A stretch of DNA of 64,000 nucleotides. Origin: a virus. Under the pieces are notes generated by a model. The model saw only the letters and a list, made by a program, of their open reading frames with translations. It was not told the origin of the DNA and did no database searches. Each line of letters begins with the position of its first letter. The stretch's first letter is position 1. Location of the stretch: the IMG/VR virus record IMGVR_UViG_3300020583_000139, positions 1-64,000 of that record, one strand, 5' to 3'. Shown here piece after piece: positions 7,231-15,283 of the stretch. The position numbers and the translations under genes are program-made.

Positions 7231-7421
7231 TTCCACTCTTACCAGCCTAGAGCGTCCAGTGGCGACTGGCTGTGAGTACGTTCCGCTGGCAGAGGGTACA
7301 GCGCAAGCCAAGGCCCTCTGTGACGAATTTCCAAGAGAGCGCCGAGTGTCTTTCTAGAAGACGTGCTCAACTAGTCCGGTGAGGGAACCTCGGCTACCTA
7401 TCACTGGCAAAAAGAGGACAC
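7231..7421 (+). other. Gene-free stretch with short inverted repeats
   Basis: About 190 bases without a supportable gene. CAGAGGG (7290-7296) pairs perfectly with CCCTCTG (7314-7320), and CCAGT/ACTGG lies just before it. No T-run follows. It may be a structured leader of the next gene, which has its own AGAGGA ribosome binding site. Confidence 0.35.
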
Positions 7422-8174
7422 ATGAAATTCGGGAAATTAGCACCAAAGCGGTCTCTCAAGACTCTGGCGTTGAGCAATTACATGAAGGCATCTGCGGTCG
7501 CTTTCCCGCCAGCGCACGCATGGGAGAGAAATATTCCCTACGGGATGCTGCTCAATGATTCGCTCGGCGACTGTGTGATCGCCGGCTGCTCGCATCTAGA
7601 AATGGCGTGGCAGTCTGTGGCACACGCGGGCGACACGCCATTCGTGCCGACAGACGACCAAGTGACTGCGGACTACTCAGCGGTCGGCGGATACGTCAAA
7701 GGCGATTCATCCACAGACCAAGGCTGCAACATGCTGGACGCGATGCACTACGGACTGCGCACTGGCTTTGTAGGTCGCCCGCCGTGGCAAAGTTTCGCAA
7801 CGCTCGACGTACAGAACGTGGACCAAGTAAAAGCAGCCGTCTATATCTTCTGCGGTGTCCCGATTGGATTCAGCGTGCCTCAATCGATGGTAGATGAGAT
7901 GAACGCTGGCATCGAGCCGACTTTCAAATTCGTTCCGAATGACAAACCATCCGGTGAGGGACACTGCGTACTCATCGTTGGCTATGGTCGCTCAGGCATC
8001 GCACTCATCTCTTGGGGCAAGGTATACCGTCCATCATGGGACTTCTTCTTGCAGAACACTGACGAGGCGTACTGCGTGAGTTCGAAAGACTGGCTCAAGG
8101 CCAGCGGGATCTCGCCGACCGGCGTGGATATTGACGGACTCGTGCAAGACCAAGCTGTGATTTTAGCTGCCTAA
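7422..8174 (+). CDS. Papain-like (C1-type fold) protein
   Basis: A 250-aa protein. NDSLGDCVIAGCSH (about residues 44-57) looks like the Cys-containing active-site helix. GEGHCVLIVGYG (about 178-189) followed by ISWGKVYRPSWDFF is the His and the Trp-Gly strand typical of papain-like folds, where the last polar residue is usually Asn-Ser-Trp-Gly. Here the Asn seems replaced by Ile-Ser. It could be a cysteine peptidase, a peptidoglycan amidase-like enzyme or an inactive relative. The position just before the endolysin fits a cell-envelope function. Confidence 0.6.
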   Translation: MKFGKLAPKRSLKTLALSNYMKASAVAFPPAHAWERNIPYGMLLNDSLGDCVIAGCSHLEMAWQSVAHAGDTPFVPTDDQVTADYSAVGGYVKGDSSTDQGCNMLDAMHYGLRTGFVGRPPWQSFATLDVQNVDQVKAAVYIFCGVPIGFSVPQSMVDEMNAGIEPTFKFVPNDKPSGEGHCVLIVGYGRSGIALISWGKVYRPSWDFFLQNTDEAYCVSSKDWLKASGISPTGVDIDGLVQDQAVILAA

Positions 8175-8297
8175 GTTTGCCGTGCCGTGAAGACGGCGGA
8201 AAGGCGGAAGTGGTCCCACGTTAGGAGGCTGCGAGCGTCCCCTCGACAACCGACTGCTCGCAGTCTCCACCCCACTCAACGCGAAAGGAAAAGTTAG
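8175..8297 (+). other. Structured intergenic region with three hairpins
   Basis: It contains GCCGT-GAAG-ACGGC (5-bp stem), GTGG-TC-CCAC, and a 13-bp stem GGAGGCTGCGAGC (8224-8236) with GCTCGCAGTCTCC (8256-8268) containing one G-T pair. No U-run follows the large stem, so it is more likely an RNA-processing or translation-control element than a terminator. Confidence 0.4.
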
Positions 8298-8627
8298 ATG
8301 AGACCTTTTATTGCAGCCTTATTCTTGGTGTTCTTTGGAGCCGAGCAGCAAATGGTTGCTCCGAAAGTGGAGCACAAGAAACACGAAACGACGCAGACCT
8401 ACGACGAAGTGATTCGCTCTTGCCCGGCAGGGTATGAGGGACATTTCGTGGACATCAACGCGGGATTCGACTATTCATCCTTTTGGAGTTCCTCTGGATA
8501 TTTCACCTACCCCGAAAGCGGTGGACAACTAGCTTACGCGGTGTGCTTCGACAAGAAGTTCATGGACGAGATACGCAAGAATCCCGAGTTACTGGCACAG
8601 CGACCTGCTCCACCGAAACCTGTTTGA
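8298..8627 (+). CDS. Exported small protein of unknown function
   Basis: A 109-aa protein with a short hydrophobic N-terminus (MRPFIAALFLVFFGAE) that looks like a signal peptide or anchor, preceded by GAAAGGAAAAG. The mature part has two cysteines (SCPAG and AVCF) and several aromatic residues. It lies 15 bases before the endolysin gene and may be part of the lysis cassette. Confidence 0.55.
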   Translation: MRPFIAALFLVFFGAEQQMVAPKVEHKKHETTQTYDEVIRSCPAGYEGHFVDINAGFDYSSFWSSSGYFTYPESGGQLAYAVCFDKKFMDEIRKNPELLAQRPAPPKPV

Positions 8628-8641
8628 AAGGAAAGGAATTC

Positions 8642-9172
8642 ATGGACAGCATAAGTGAAGCCCGGTTAGCTCTTGTTCATCCAGAAACATCGCGCCGCAT
8701 CCATCAGTTGGAGGACATGCTCTCTTTTAAGATCGGTGTGAGTCAAGGATTGCGAACATGGTCCCAGCAAGATTCTTTATGGCAAGAAGGACGCAACCCG
8801 GACGGTAGTTACATTGACCCCATTCATCACACTGGCGTAGTCACAAATGCCAAGGGCGGGGAATCCATGCATAATTTTGGGATTCCGGTTGACGTGTTCC
8901 CTGTAGGAGATGACGGAAAACCGGACTGGAATGGTAAAGATGAGAAGTGGGCCGAGATATTAGCCAAAGCACCGTCCTGTGGACTGGCCGAGGGCGCGAA
9001 ATGGCGCACATTCCCTGACGAGCCACACCTGTACCCACAGGAATGCCCTGCAGACCCTACGGATGAGATACGGGCACTCATGGCTTCCGGTGGCTTACAA
9101 GCCGTTTGGAGCGCGATATTGCCACTGGGCAACAATGTAGAGAACGTAGCCGATGCCGTAAACCCAGACTGA
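8642..9172 (+). CDS. Endolysin, L-alanyl-D-glutamate peptidase / VanY-like (M15)
   Basis: A 177-aa peptidase that cleaves the stem peptide of peptidoglycan at the end of infection. QGLRTWSQQDSLWQEGR precedes SMHNFGIPVDV, which supplies zinc ligands His77 and Asp84. TFPDEPHLY supplies the third ligand, His129. This is the pattern of the M15 family and of T5-type endolysins. There is no signal peptide, so a holin would be needed. The ATG at 8642 is chosen because GGAAAGGAA lies just upstream. The next gene starts 2 bases after its stop. Confidence 0.88.
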   Translation: MDSISEARLALVHPETSRRIHQLEDMLSFKIGVSQGLRTWSQQDSLWQEGRNPDGSYIDPIHHTGVVTNAKGGESMHNFGIPVDVFPVGDDGKPDWNGKDEKWAEILAKAPSCGLAEGAKWRTFPDEPHLYPQECPADPTDEIRALMASGGLQAVWSAILPLGNNVENVADAVNPD

Positions 9173-9174
9173 CC

Positions 9175-10254
9175 ATGAAGCAAACTCTCGCCAGCCTCAC
9201 GAATCTTTCCCGCCTCGCCCCGCAGTCGCACTTCATGTCTCTGGCAAAAGCAGCCGAGTACGAGAACCTGTCAGCCTACAGCCCGACCAACATCCTCGCG
9301 TGGCTCAAGAACGTGGGGCTGTACTGGCTCGGCGCAAAGCATCCATTTCTGACTTATGCAGCACCGTCCACCGGCATCTTCCCCATGGACAACCAGGTAA
9401 AAATCAGCGTGGCAGGTGATTGGGGAAGCGGAACAAATGAAGCCGAGAAAGTAGCCGCACAAATCCGCGCAGGTATGCCCGACTTCACGATTCACCTTGG
9501 CGACGTCTACTACACAGGGAACAAAGCGGAGATCGACGAAAACTTTCTAGGCATCAAGAGTAGCGCCTTCGACCCGACAGCATGGCCGCTCGGAAGCAAA
9601 GGAACCTTCTCCTTGCTTGGCAATCACGAAATGTTCTCGCACGGGACGTTCTACTTCGACGTGCTCCTGCCAGCACTGAAACAGCAAGCGAGCTACTTCT
9701 GTCTCGAAAACGACTTCTGGCGAATCGTGGCGATCGACACGGGATACAACTCAACGGGACTCGACTTCGGACCATTCAAGCCGAGCTGCAAGATACCGGA
9801 CGAGGTGTTGACCTGGCTGGCGAGCCTCAACTTGGCAGGCGACGACCGCGGACTCATTGTGATGAGCCACCATCAACCATGGTCCTCGTTCGAGACTTGG
9901 TACAAGACTCCGGCAAAACAACTGGCGAAGTTTATTAACCGGCCTGTGCTGTGGTTCTGGGGACATGAGCACCGGATGGCGATTTACGGCGAGTACACGA
10001 TGAACGGAATAACTGCTCGCGGAAGATTAATCGGCCACGGAGGAATGCCGATCACGCTCAAGAAACCCAACAACTCAAAATGCTTTTGCGCGTTCACGGA
10101 CATGGACCTGTACCCAAACAGCGAAGGATTGTCTGTCGGATTCAATGGTTACGCTACGTTGGAATTCAGCCGCGCCAACCTGCATGTAGACTATCTAGAC
10201 CTGAATGGGCATCTGGTGTATTCGGAAGCATGGACACCGGCTGCCCTTCAGTGA
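9175..10254 (+). CDS. Calcineurin-like metallophosphoesterase
   Basis: A 359-aa enzyme with the motif series of the family: GDWGSG (Asp82), HLGDVYYTG (Asp110), LLGNHE (Asn150-His151), VMSHHQPW (about 230-236) and FWGHEHRM (263-268). The spacing fits a purple-acid-phosphatase-like two-metal site. The first 70 residues are an extra N-terminal region. There is no clear signal peptide. It follows the endolysin by 2 bases, so it is expressed late with the lysis genes; the substrate is unknown. Its end overlaps a small minus-strand gene. Confidence 0.88.
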   Translation: MKQTLASLTNLSRLAPQSHFMSLAKAAEYENLSAYSPTNILAWLKNVGLYWLGAKHPFLTYAAPSTGIFPMDNQVKISVAGDWGSGTNEAEKVAAQIRAGMPDFTIHLGDVYYTGNKAEIDENFLGIKSSAFDPTAWPLGSKGTFSLLGNHEMFSHGTFYFDVLLPALKQQASYFCLENDFWRIVAIDTGYNSTGLDFGPFKPSCKIPDEVLTWLASLNLAGDDRGLIVMSHHQPWSSFETWYKTPAKQLAKFINRPVLWFWGHEHRMAIYGEYTMNGITARGRLIGHGGMPITLKKPNNSKCFCAFTDMDLYPNSEGLSVGFNGYATLEFSRANLHVDYLDLNGHLVYSEAWTPAALQ

Positions 10255-10412
10255 ATGATCGAGAGCGCGTGACCGCCAGCAACTTCCAGTAAAAATGCAA
10301 GCAGGCCAGCGAAGTACGATACGCGACCAATTTCCTGCAATTTGGGATTCGTGCAGAGCGCGTACATCAAAATTCCTACCAAGGCAACGAGGAGCGATAA
10401 ATAGATCGTCAT
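10248..10412 (-). CDS. Small membrane protein (54 aa), holin-like position
   Basis: The 54-aa protein begins MTIYLSLLVALVGILMYALC and has a second hydrophobic stretch around FAGLLAFLLEVAGG. GGAGGA lies 5 bases before the ATG. Two short membrane segments and its place at the end of the late operon next to the lysis arm suggest a holin or holin-like accessory, which is inference. Its stop overlaps the convergent metallophosphoesterase end by 7 bases. Confidence 0.65.
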   Translation of the reverse strand: MTIYLSLLVALVGILMYALCTNPKLQEIGRVSYFAGLLAFLLEVAGGHALSIIH

Positions 10413-10481
10413 TGGAATCCTCCGCACTAAAGGATGGCAATCAAAGCGGTCTGTTGGCTGTACAGAAATGAACGCATGCCT

Positions 10482-10640
10482 CTAGGTATTTTTCTTGCGC
10501 CTATCCTTTGGTGTCGCGGCTTTGTAGGCTTGCAGCGCTTCGTCTTCACATTTCTTGCAAGCTCTTTCAATCTCATGCCCGTTGACTCTTTTGTATCGCT
10601 GGACTTCGGGCTTTTCCTTGCCGCAGACCTTACACTTCAC
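10482..10640 (-). CDS. Small zinc-ribbon protein
   Basis: About 52 aa from a GTG at 10640 (CKVCGKEKPEVQRY then CKKCEDEALQAY), giving a CxxC...CxxC zinc site and a basic tail. A GTG at 10688 would add 16 residues with more cysteines (CTCGRC). The start overlaps the end of the upstream membrane-protein gene. The function is unknown. Confidence 0.55.
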   Translation of the reverse strand: MKCKVCGKEKPEVQRYKRVNGHEIERACKKCEDEALQAYKAATPKDRRKKNT

Positions 10641-11205
10641 GGGGCACCGCCCACAAGTACAAGGCCAGCCAACCAAAGCAGACCTCACATATCGTAGCAG
10701 GCCAGTATTCGTTCAGCTTTTCCCACGCTATCAACTTCCAGCCCATTGCGTAGCCGTAGTCAAATAACGCAAGGGAGCACCACAGGGCGGCGATAGGGCC
10801 ATAGACCAAGGGATTAGGCTCGAACGGCACACAGAGCGCAAGGGACAGCCCCGCAAGTAGGAATACCGCCCCTTCTGAGAAGACGATAACGGAATTGGTG
10901 CTAGGCGTGACGAATTGCCAAGCCAGCCAGGACCACGACACGACCACGAGGGCAGCCGAAATCTTGAACCTGCTCAAATTGAGTGCCGCCGCGAGATCGA
11001 CGGGCCGGGCGATAGCGTAGGCGATGACATACGCGCGTGATGTGCGCCAGTCCACGCGCAAACAGAATCCCTCTAGGACCGCAGTGGTGACGAACTCAAC
11101 CGCTAAGTAGAGCGTCAGGCGAAATGCGGCTTTAGCTCTGACTGCCGCTACCAGTGCTGCCAGAATCGCCGCCAGCAAGAGGTGCGGGCGTAGCGTCGAT
11201 AACAT
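10630..11205 (-). CDS. Polytopic membrane protein
   Basis: A 191-aa protein with about five hydrophobic segments spread over its length and few charges, so it is integral to the inner membrane. The N-terminus MLSTLRPHLLLAAILAALVAA could be the first segment. It overlaps the end of the preceding gene by 74 bases. It lies in a run of membrane-associated small genes that look like a late lysis or superinfection cluster. No family is recognised. Confidence 0.6.
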   Translation of the reverse strand: MLSTLRPHLLLAAILAALVAAVRAKAAFRLTLYLAVEFVTTAVLEGFCLRVDWRTSRAYVIAYAIARPVDLAAALNLSRFKISAALVVVSWSWLAWQFVTPSTNSVIVFSEGAVFLLAGLSLALCVPFEPNPLVYGPIAALWCSLALFDYGYAMGWKLIAWEKLNEYWPATICEVCFGWLALYLWAVPREV

Positions 11206-11443
11206 ATTTTTCGCCTACCGTGAACTGCAAGAGTTTTTCCGGTTTAGCCGTGAAGAATAATTGCTGGTCGCTGGCCTTGACGCATGTTGCTGAGAATTTC
11301 GTGCCCTTCTTTGGCTCAAGTTCGTACTTGTTCCCTGGGGCAAAGTAATTTACATCGTCACGATGGACTTTGAATCCAACGCGATTGCCATTGACCTCAA
11401 TGCAGGTTCCTGGAAATTTTACTCCTGGTCTTGGGCTACCCAT
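11132..11443 (-). CDS. Small soluble phage protein
   Basis: 103 aa from the ATG at 11443, which is preceded by GGAGGT at 7 bases; an ATG at 11458 lacks such a site. It contains a repeated pattern (KFPGTCIEVNGNRVGFKV and KFSATCVKASDQQLFFTA), which suggests two copies of a small beta motif with one cysteine each. The C-terminus is Gly/Ser-rich and disordered. The function is unknown. Confidence 0.6.
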   Translation of the reverse strand: MGSPRPGVKFPGTCIEVNGNRVGFKVHRDDVNYFAPGNKYELEPKKGTKFSATCVKASDQQLFFTAKPEKLLQFTVGEKYVIDATPAPLAGGDSGSTGSGSQS

Positions 11444-11756
11444 GTTTTGAACCTCCATTCACTCGTCTTAGTTCCCCTTGGACCGAACCAACTACCCCTT
11501 GCAGCTTCCCTAACTCCAGCCAGTACGTGTCGAATCGTTCGTGCAAGGAACTGTTTGACCTCATCACTGCGTCTAGTTGCACATTCACGGGAGCGATGGC
11601 CTTCTCGATGTCTTTGGGCATGGCGTCAATGGCTCTTTTGTACTCGCCTAATTTCATGGATACCCCGAGCATTGTTCCAAGAAAGGTGAGAATCCCGATG
11701 CAAAAACTTATCAGTACGACCGTGGACGGAGTAATTGTTCCTGAGTCTGGGGTCAC
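11436..11756 (-). CDS. Membrane-anchored helical protein
   Basis: A 106-aa protein with a GTG start after AAAGG. One hydrophobic segment (VVLISFCIGILTFLGTMLGV, about residues 13-32) is followed by a long charged helix likely to form a coiled coil. The shape, a membrane anchor plus coiled coil, fits a spanin or holin-associated phage protein. It lies in a series of similar small genes. Confidence 0.6.
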   Translation of the reverse strand: MTPDSGTITPSTVVLISFCIGILTFLGTMLGVSMKLGEYKRAIDAMPKDIEKAIAPVNVQLDAVMRSNSSLHERFDTYWLELGKLQGVVGSVQGELRRVNGGSKHG

Positions 11757-11769
11757 TGGGGCCTTTCTT

Positions 11770-12198
11770 TCAACGTGTCGTCCTCAAAATCAACCCTATC
11801 AACGCAATCGCCAAGAGCGCAACGCTTATCGCAATTCCCCATGATGCCGTAAAACCAGATGACCGGCCCTGAGATAGAGCGATAGTTTTCTTCAGTTCCT
11901 CCATGTCTTTGTCGATGGAATTAAATTTTGCATCGGCTTCCGCTCTAGGAAGAAGAGTCGCCGCTTGGTCTTTTAGTTGACCGCGGAACTCATTCACGGC
12001 GTCGAATCTTTTTTCTGTAGCGGTCTCGGCCTTTGCGACAGCCTTCTCGCTGGAAGTGAGCGCTAGGCCGGTTTTTTCATCCATCGCGGTGAAGCGGTCT
12101 TCATATCGGCGGTCGCGCTCCTTAGCCAGTTCCCGTTCGGAATCCAAACGGGCGCGTAACTCAGCTATGGCAACGTCATTGCGTTCGCTATCGGTCAT
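11770..12198 (-). CDS. Coiled-coil protein with C-terminal membrane anchor
   Basis: A 142-aa protein. Residues 1-110 are highly charged heptad-like helix (ELRARLDSERELAKERDRRY...). Residues about 117-137 (WGIAISVALLAIALIGLILR) are a transmembrane segment at the extreme C-terminus. This tail-anchored form is common among small phage proteins beside lysis genes. Its ATG overlaps the previous stop (ATGA). Confidence 0.7.
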   Translation of the reverse strand: MTDSERNDVAIAELRARLDSERELAKERDRRYEDRFTAMDEKTGLALTSSEKAVAKAETATEKRFDAVNEFRGQLKDQAATLLPRAEADAKFNSIDKDMEELKKTIALSQGRSSGFTASWGIAISVALLAIALIGLILRTTR

Positions 12199-12479
12199 GG
12201 CTTTGTAGGTGGTGGCGGAGCTATTAACCCGCCATCAGGCGTGCGCTCTACGGCGGGGTTGGACGATGTCGAGGACCACTTGAGCAGGATTGGTAGCCAT
12301 ACCGCTATCTCGCGCGCACCCACGACGCTCAAACAGAGTTTTCCAAGGTTCCACCAGCCTGACTTCGACGTGAAATTGAATGCTCCCCAATTAAACGCCA
12401 TCATCGCGCTACTTGTAAGCAGGGCATTTATGGCGTTCTTAATCGTGATCGTGAAGAAGTTTTTTAGCTGAGCATTCAC
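12195..12479 (-). CDS. Putative holin-like small protein
   Basis: 94 aa from a GTG at 12479 preceded by AGGAGGAA; longer versions lack such a site. It has moderately hydrophobic stretches (NALLTSSAMMAFNWGAF and WWNLGKLCLSVVGAREIAVWLPILL) and a Pro-rich disordered end. It resembles small phage membrane proteins found between fibre and lysis genes. A holin assignment is tentative. Confidence 0.5.
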   Translation of the reverse strand: MNAQLKNFFTITIKNAINALLTSSAMMAFNWGAFNFTSKSGWWNLGKLCLSVVGAREIAVWLPILLKWSSTSSNPAVERTPDGGLIAPPPPTKP

Positions 12480-12489
12480 TGGGTTCCTC

Positions 12490-14898
12490 CTACTGAATCG
12501 TCGGGATAGCAATAACCGGATTCGACAAGCTAAAAACATGACTCGCTTTCACGGTCGGCACCGGCAACATCGTGATTGGTATTTTCACATCCATCTCCCC
12601 GGTTACGAATGTCGAAGGAATCACCGTCCCATCAAACGTTACCGATGTTGTGACTGTGCATCCCGTGCAAAGCAATCGTACAGGACAAGAGATGTTCCAA
12701 ACAACGCCATCTTGCGAGCATCCCTTTGCTGTGACGTAACTGCCAGTGGGGACAACACTAGAAATGACGGGGATTACCACGGGAGCCGTTGGCAGAGGAT
12801 AGGCCGCGAAAATAGCAGCGCCGGGCGCTGGAGGAGCACCGCTACCCCACACGATGCCCGTAGCCGATTCCGTCATTGGCTCTACAGTCGTACGGAGATT
12901 GGTGGTTGTCCCGCTGATCGTGACAGAGCCGCCGCTGGATGTCAGACCTTTGATGATCGTAGCGCTATGCGAGCCATCAAGCGTGACGGTCCAACTCGTC
13001 CCGTTATCCACGATAGAGGGAGTGAGATTCGATCCCGCTGAATCGCGGAACTGCACGACCACGATAAAATAATTTGTAGTCGCTCCCGGATTTGTATTGT
13101 TGGCCTCAAGTCGAAACTGGCAATTAGCGCATCCCGAGGAGTTTGCTGATTCGGTTACGGACACCGGCGCGGCCGTCGAGGGATTGAGCACTGTGTAGTA
13201 GGCGACTTGTGTCCCATCAGCACAGGTGTAGTGGTTCGAATCATTGAATGTCCACGCGACCTCGCAATGCGATAGAAACGTCGTTGTGCGCGTCGAAACA
13301 TCCGTGCCGAGCCGGTCCACGAGCAGCATGGCGGGAATGTCTCGGTAGAAGATGACTTCTCGTTCGACATGCGTAGCATAGGGATTCTCACGCTCTGGAT
13401 GTCCACTGTCGCAAATATTGTTCGTATACGTCCCGCTGATGTCGGCATCGAGGTAGAAATATGTCGCCTGTTCTTCGAGGCGCCGCATCGTCCCAGGGTT
13501 ATCCACGCAATCCATCGCGCCAGCAATTCCTCCGATGACTGGAACGTTGTGTGCTAGGCCCGATTGAGTCGTTATGGTCCCGACGCTGTTGTAGCCCGCC
13601 ACGAGCGACGAGTAATCCATCGTCTCGCGGATGATCGGTACACCTTTGCGGAAGGCTTGGAATGTTCCCGTGTCCCAATGCGCATGACCTGAACCCCATG
13701 TATAGCCCATTTGCAGCAAGAGCGTCATCCCGTTCGATGTCCAATTGTCCTTTGCATAGGCATAGAGCGGGCCAGAGGCGAAGTAATCCAAAGGAAGATT
13801 ACTGAATGCGAGCGAAGTTCCGCCAGGATCGATGGACGCGAATATCGGCCCGATGGCTGGCTTGACCGTCGAGAGCCATGTGCGCGCTACCTTGCCAGCA
13901 AACTGTGAACCAAACTCAGTAGCGGCTCCCTGCATGAAGTCACCATACAGTTGAGATTCGGCGCCACATCCTCCGGTAGTGTTCGTGTTCCCGGTCGAGT
14001 TGTGGCTGATAAACCCGCAAGAGTTACCGCTTACCCAATTCTCGTCATCGCTCCAGGTGAACATATCCCATAGGCCACGGGATGTTGTCACGGACGGCAT
14101 GGTGTTGTAGATGATTTCGTAGATGTCTCCCGTAAAGGCTGTCGTGGAACTGTCAATCCACAGGTCGCGTCCCATTTGTGATGTGGCGGAATTGATGAGC
14201 GCGAAATAATTTTGGCAGTAGCGACCGTATTCTCCACCACCTTCTTGCGAGTGGAGAGCGTAGCCGTGCGTTCCAAATGTCCCCGTCCCTGATGGCGATG
14301 CAAAGTTTAAGAGCGCGGGCCAGTCCGTGTTCATCGCGTAGTCGATATAGCTGCTGGCAGAAGCGTTGTCCGTGTACGTGGCGATTCCGAAAGTCAGATC
14401 GCGCCGAATGGCTCCGCAAAAATAGTTGGAACTCGGTCCCGGGGTGGTCGTGTTGCCCCAACCGACGCCGTGCATGTTCGTATTCCAGGTGTTCCAGTTC
14501 CCCCAAAAAGTGGATTTCTGTCCCGAGGTCCACGAGCTGTACGCCCAATCGTAGATGAGCATGTAGACTTCGCCCTGCGTCCGCATGTCGTCGCAGCCGG
14601 TAGTCGTCGAGCACGCGAGATCATTGGCTCCTGTAGCGTAAGTGATAGCCGTCGAACAAGCCGTGGCGTTGGACATCACGAGACAAGCAAACGCGTTATC
14701 GTAGGCGTCTAGAGGACGCGTGTTGGTAGTAAGAGCGGTGTAACTGGTCGACGTCACCCAAGACTGGGCTGCGGTCAATCTGGAAGATGTCCAATAAATT
14801 CGGGGATGTGCAGAAGGAAAAGTGATCCCATCAACGGTAGTCTGTGCGAGCACTGGAACTGCCCAGAGAAAAGCAAGCGCAAATAGTATCCGTTTCAT
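12490..14898 (-). CDS. Putative polysaccharide lyase, heparinase II/III-like, with signal peptide
   Basis: An 802-aa protein. Residues 1-19 form a Sec signal peptide ending VLAQ. FPSAHPRIYWTSSRL and the alpha-helical region up to about residue 390 resemble the alpha-toroid of heparinase II/III or alginate lyases. HAHWDTGTFQAFRKGVPII around residue 405 resembles their catalytic beta-sandwich signature (H..D.G.F...R.G). The last 150 residues are Ig-like and Ser/Thr-rich. In a phage this suggests a capsule or exopolysaccharide depolymerase, on the virion or secreted by the infected cell. The start overlaps the stop of the preceding gene by 4 bases. Confidence 0.65.
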   Translation of the reverse strand: MKRILFALAFLWAVPVLAQTTVDGITFPSAHPRIYWTSSRLTAAQSWVTSTSYTALTTNTRPLDAYDNAFACLVMSNATACSTAITYATGANDLACSTTTGCDDMRTQGEVYMLIYDWAYSSWTSGQKSTFWGNWNTWNTNMHGVGWGNTTTPGPSSNYFCGAIRRDLTFGIATYTDNASASSYIDYAMNTDWPALLNFASPSGTGTFGTHGYALHSQEGGGEYGRYCQNYFALINSATSQMGRDLWIDSSTTAFTGDIYEIIYNTMPSVTTSRGLWDMFTWSDDENWVSGNSCGFISHNSTGNTNTTGGCGAESQLYGDFMQGAATEFGSQFAGKVARTWLSTVKPAIGPIFASIDPGGTSLAFSNLPLDYFASGPLYAYAKDNWTSNGMTLLLQMGYTWGSGHAHWDTGTFQAFRKGVPIIRETMDYSSLVAGYNSVGTITTQSGLAHNVPVIGGIAGAMDCVDNPGTMRRLEEQATYFYLDADISGTYTNNICDSGHPERENPYATHVEREVIFYRDIPAMLLVDRLGTDVSTRTTTFLSHCEVAWTFNDSNHYTCADGTQVAYYTVLNPSTAAPVSVTESANSSGCANCQFRLEANNTNPGATTNYFIVVVQFRDSAGSNLTPSIVDNGTSWTVTLDGSHSATIIKGLTSSGGSVTISGTTTNLRTTVEPMTESATGIVWGSGAPPAPGAAIFAAYPLPTAPVVIPVISSVVPTGSYVTAKGCSQDGVVWNISCPVRLLCTGCTVTTSVTFDGTVIPSTFVTGEMDVKIPITMLPVPTVKASHVFSLSNPVIAIPTIQ

Positions 14899-15272
14899 TG
14901 TAGCGTTACAGTCGAGGCCGCAACGATGCCGCTTTTAGGGATATTTAAGGTCACTACTCCGCTTGATACCGTGGCCGCTGCACAGCCTGAACCTGTGGCA
15001 TTGCAGACTGTGATCCCCGTTACACCAGCGGTGACCGATCCTCCGACTTGTGTGAATGTCGCTGTCCCGTTCACCGAGAGCCACAATCCGGAGTCCGCAG
15101 CGAAACAAAAAACGGTCGTCGATGTCACTGCGGCGCACGATGCATGTACGGAGACATAGGAAAATTCCACGGCGGTCGTCGTCTGCGCGTGAACCGGACG
15201 CAACCAGGAATCAAGCAGTGCTCCTGTGAGTATCAGCGTGAGTGCTACGAATACCGCAAGCAATCTCTTCAT
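14895..15272 (-). CDS. Small signal-peptide protein of the fibre block
   Basis: A 125-aa protein. Residues 1-30 are a signal peptide (LAVFVALTLILTGALL... ending VHAQ). The mature part is rich in Thr/Ser/Ala/Val and beta-strand prone, with VGGSVTAGVTGITVCNATG, a style shared with the long fibres nearby. It is probably a fibre-associated or adhesion protein. Confidence 0.6.
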   Translation of the reverse strand: MKRLLAVFVALTLILTGALLDSWLRPVHAQTTTAVEFSYVSVHASCAAVTSTTVFCFAADSGLWLSVNGTATFTQVGGSVTAGVTGITVCNATGSGCAAATVSSGVVTLNIPKSGIVAASTVTLQ

Positions 15273-15283
15273 TTTATTTCTCC

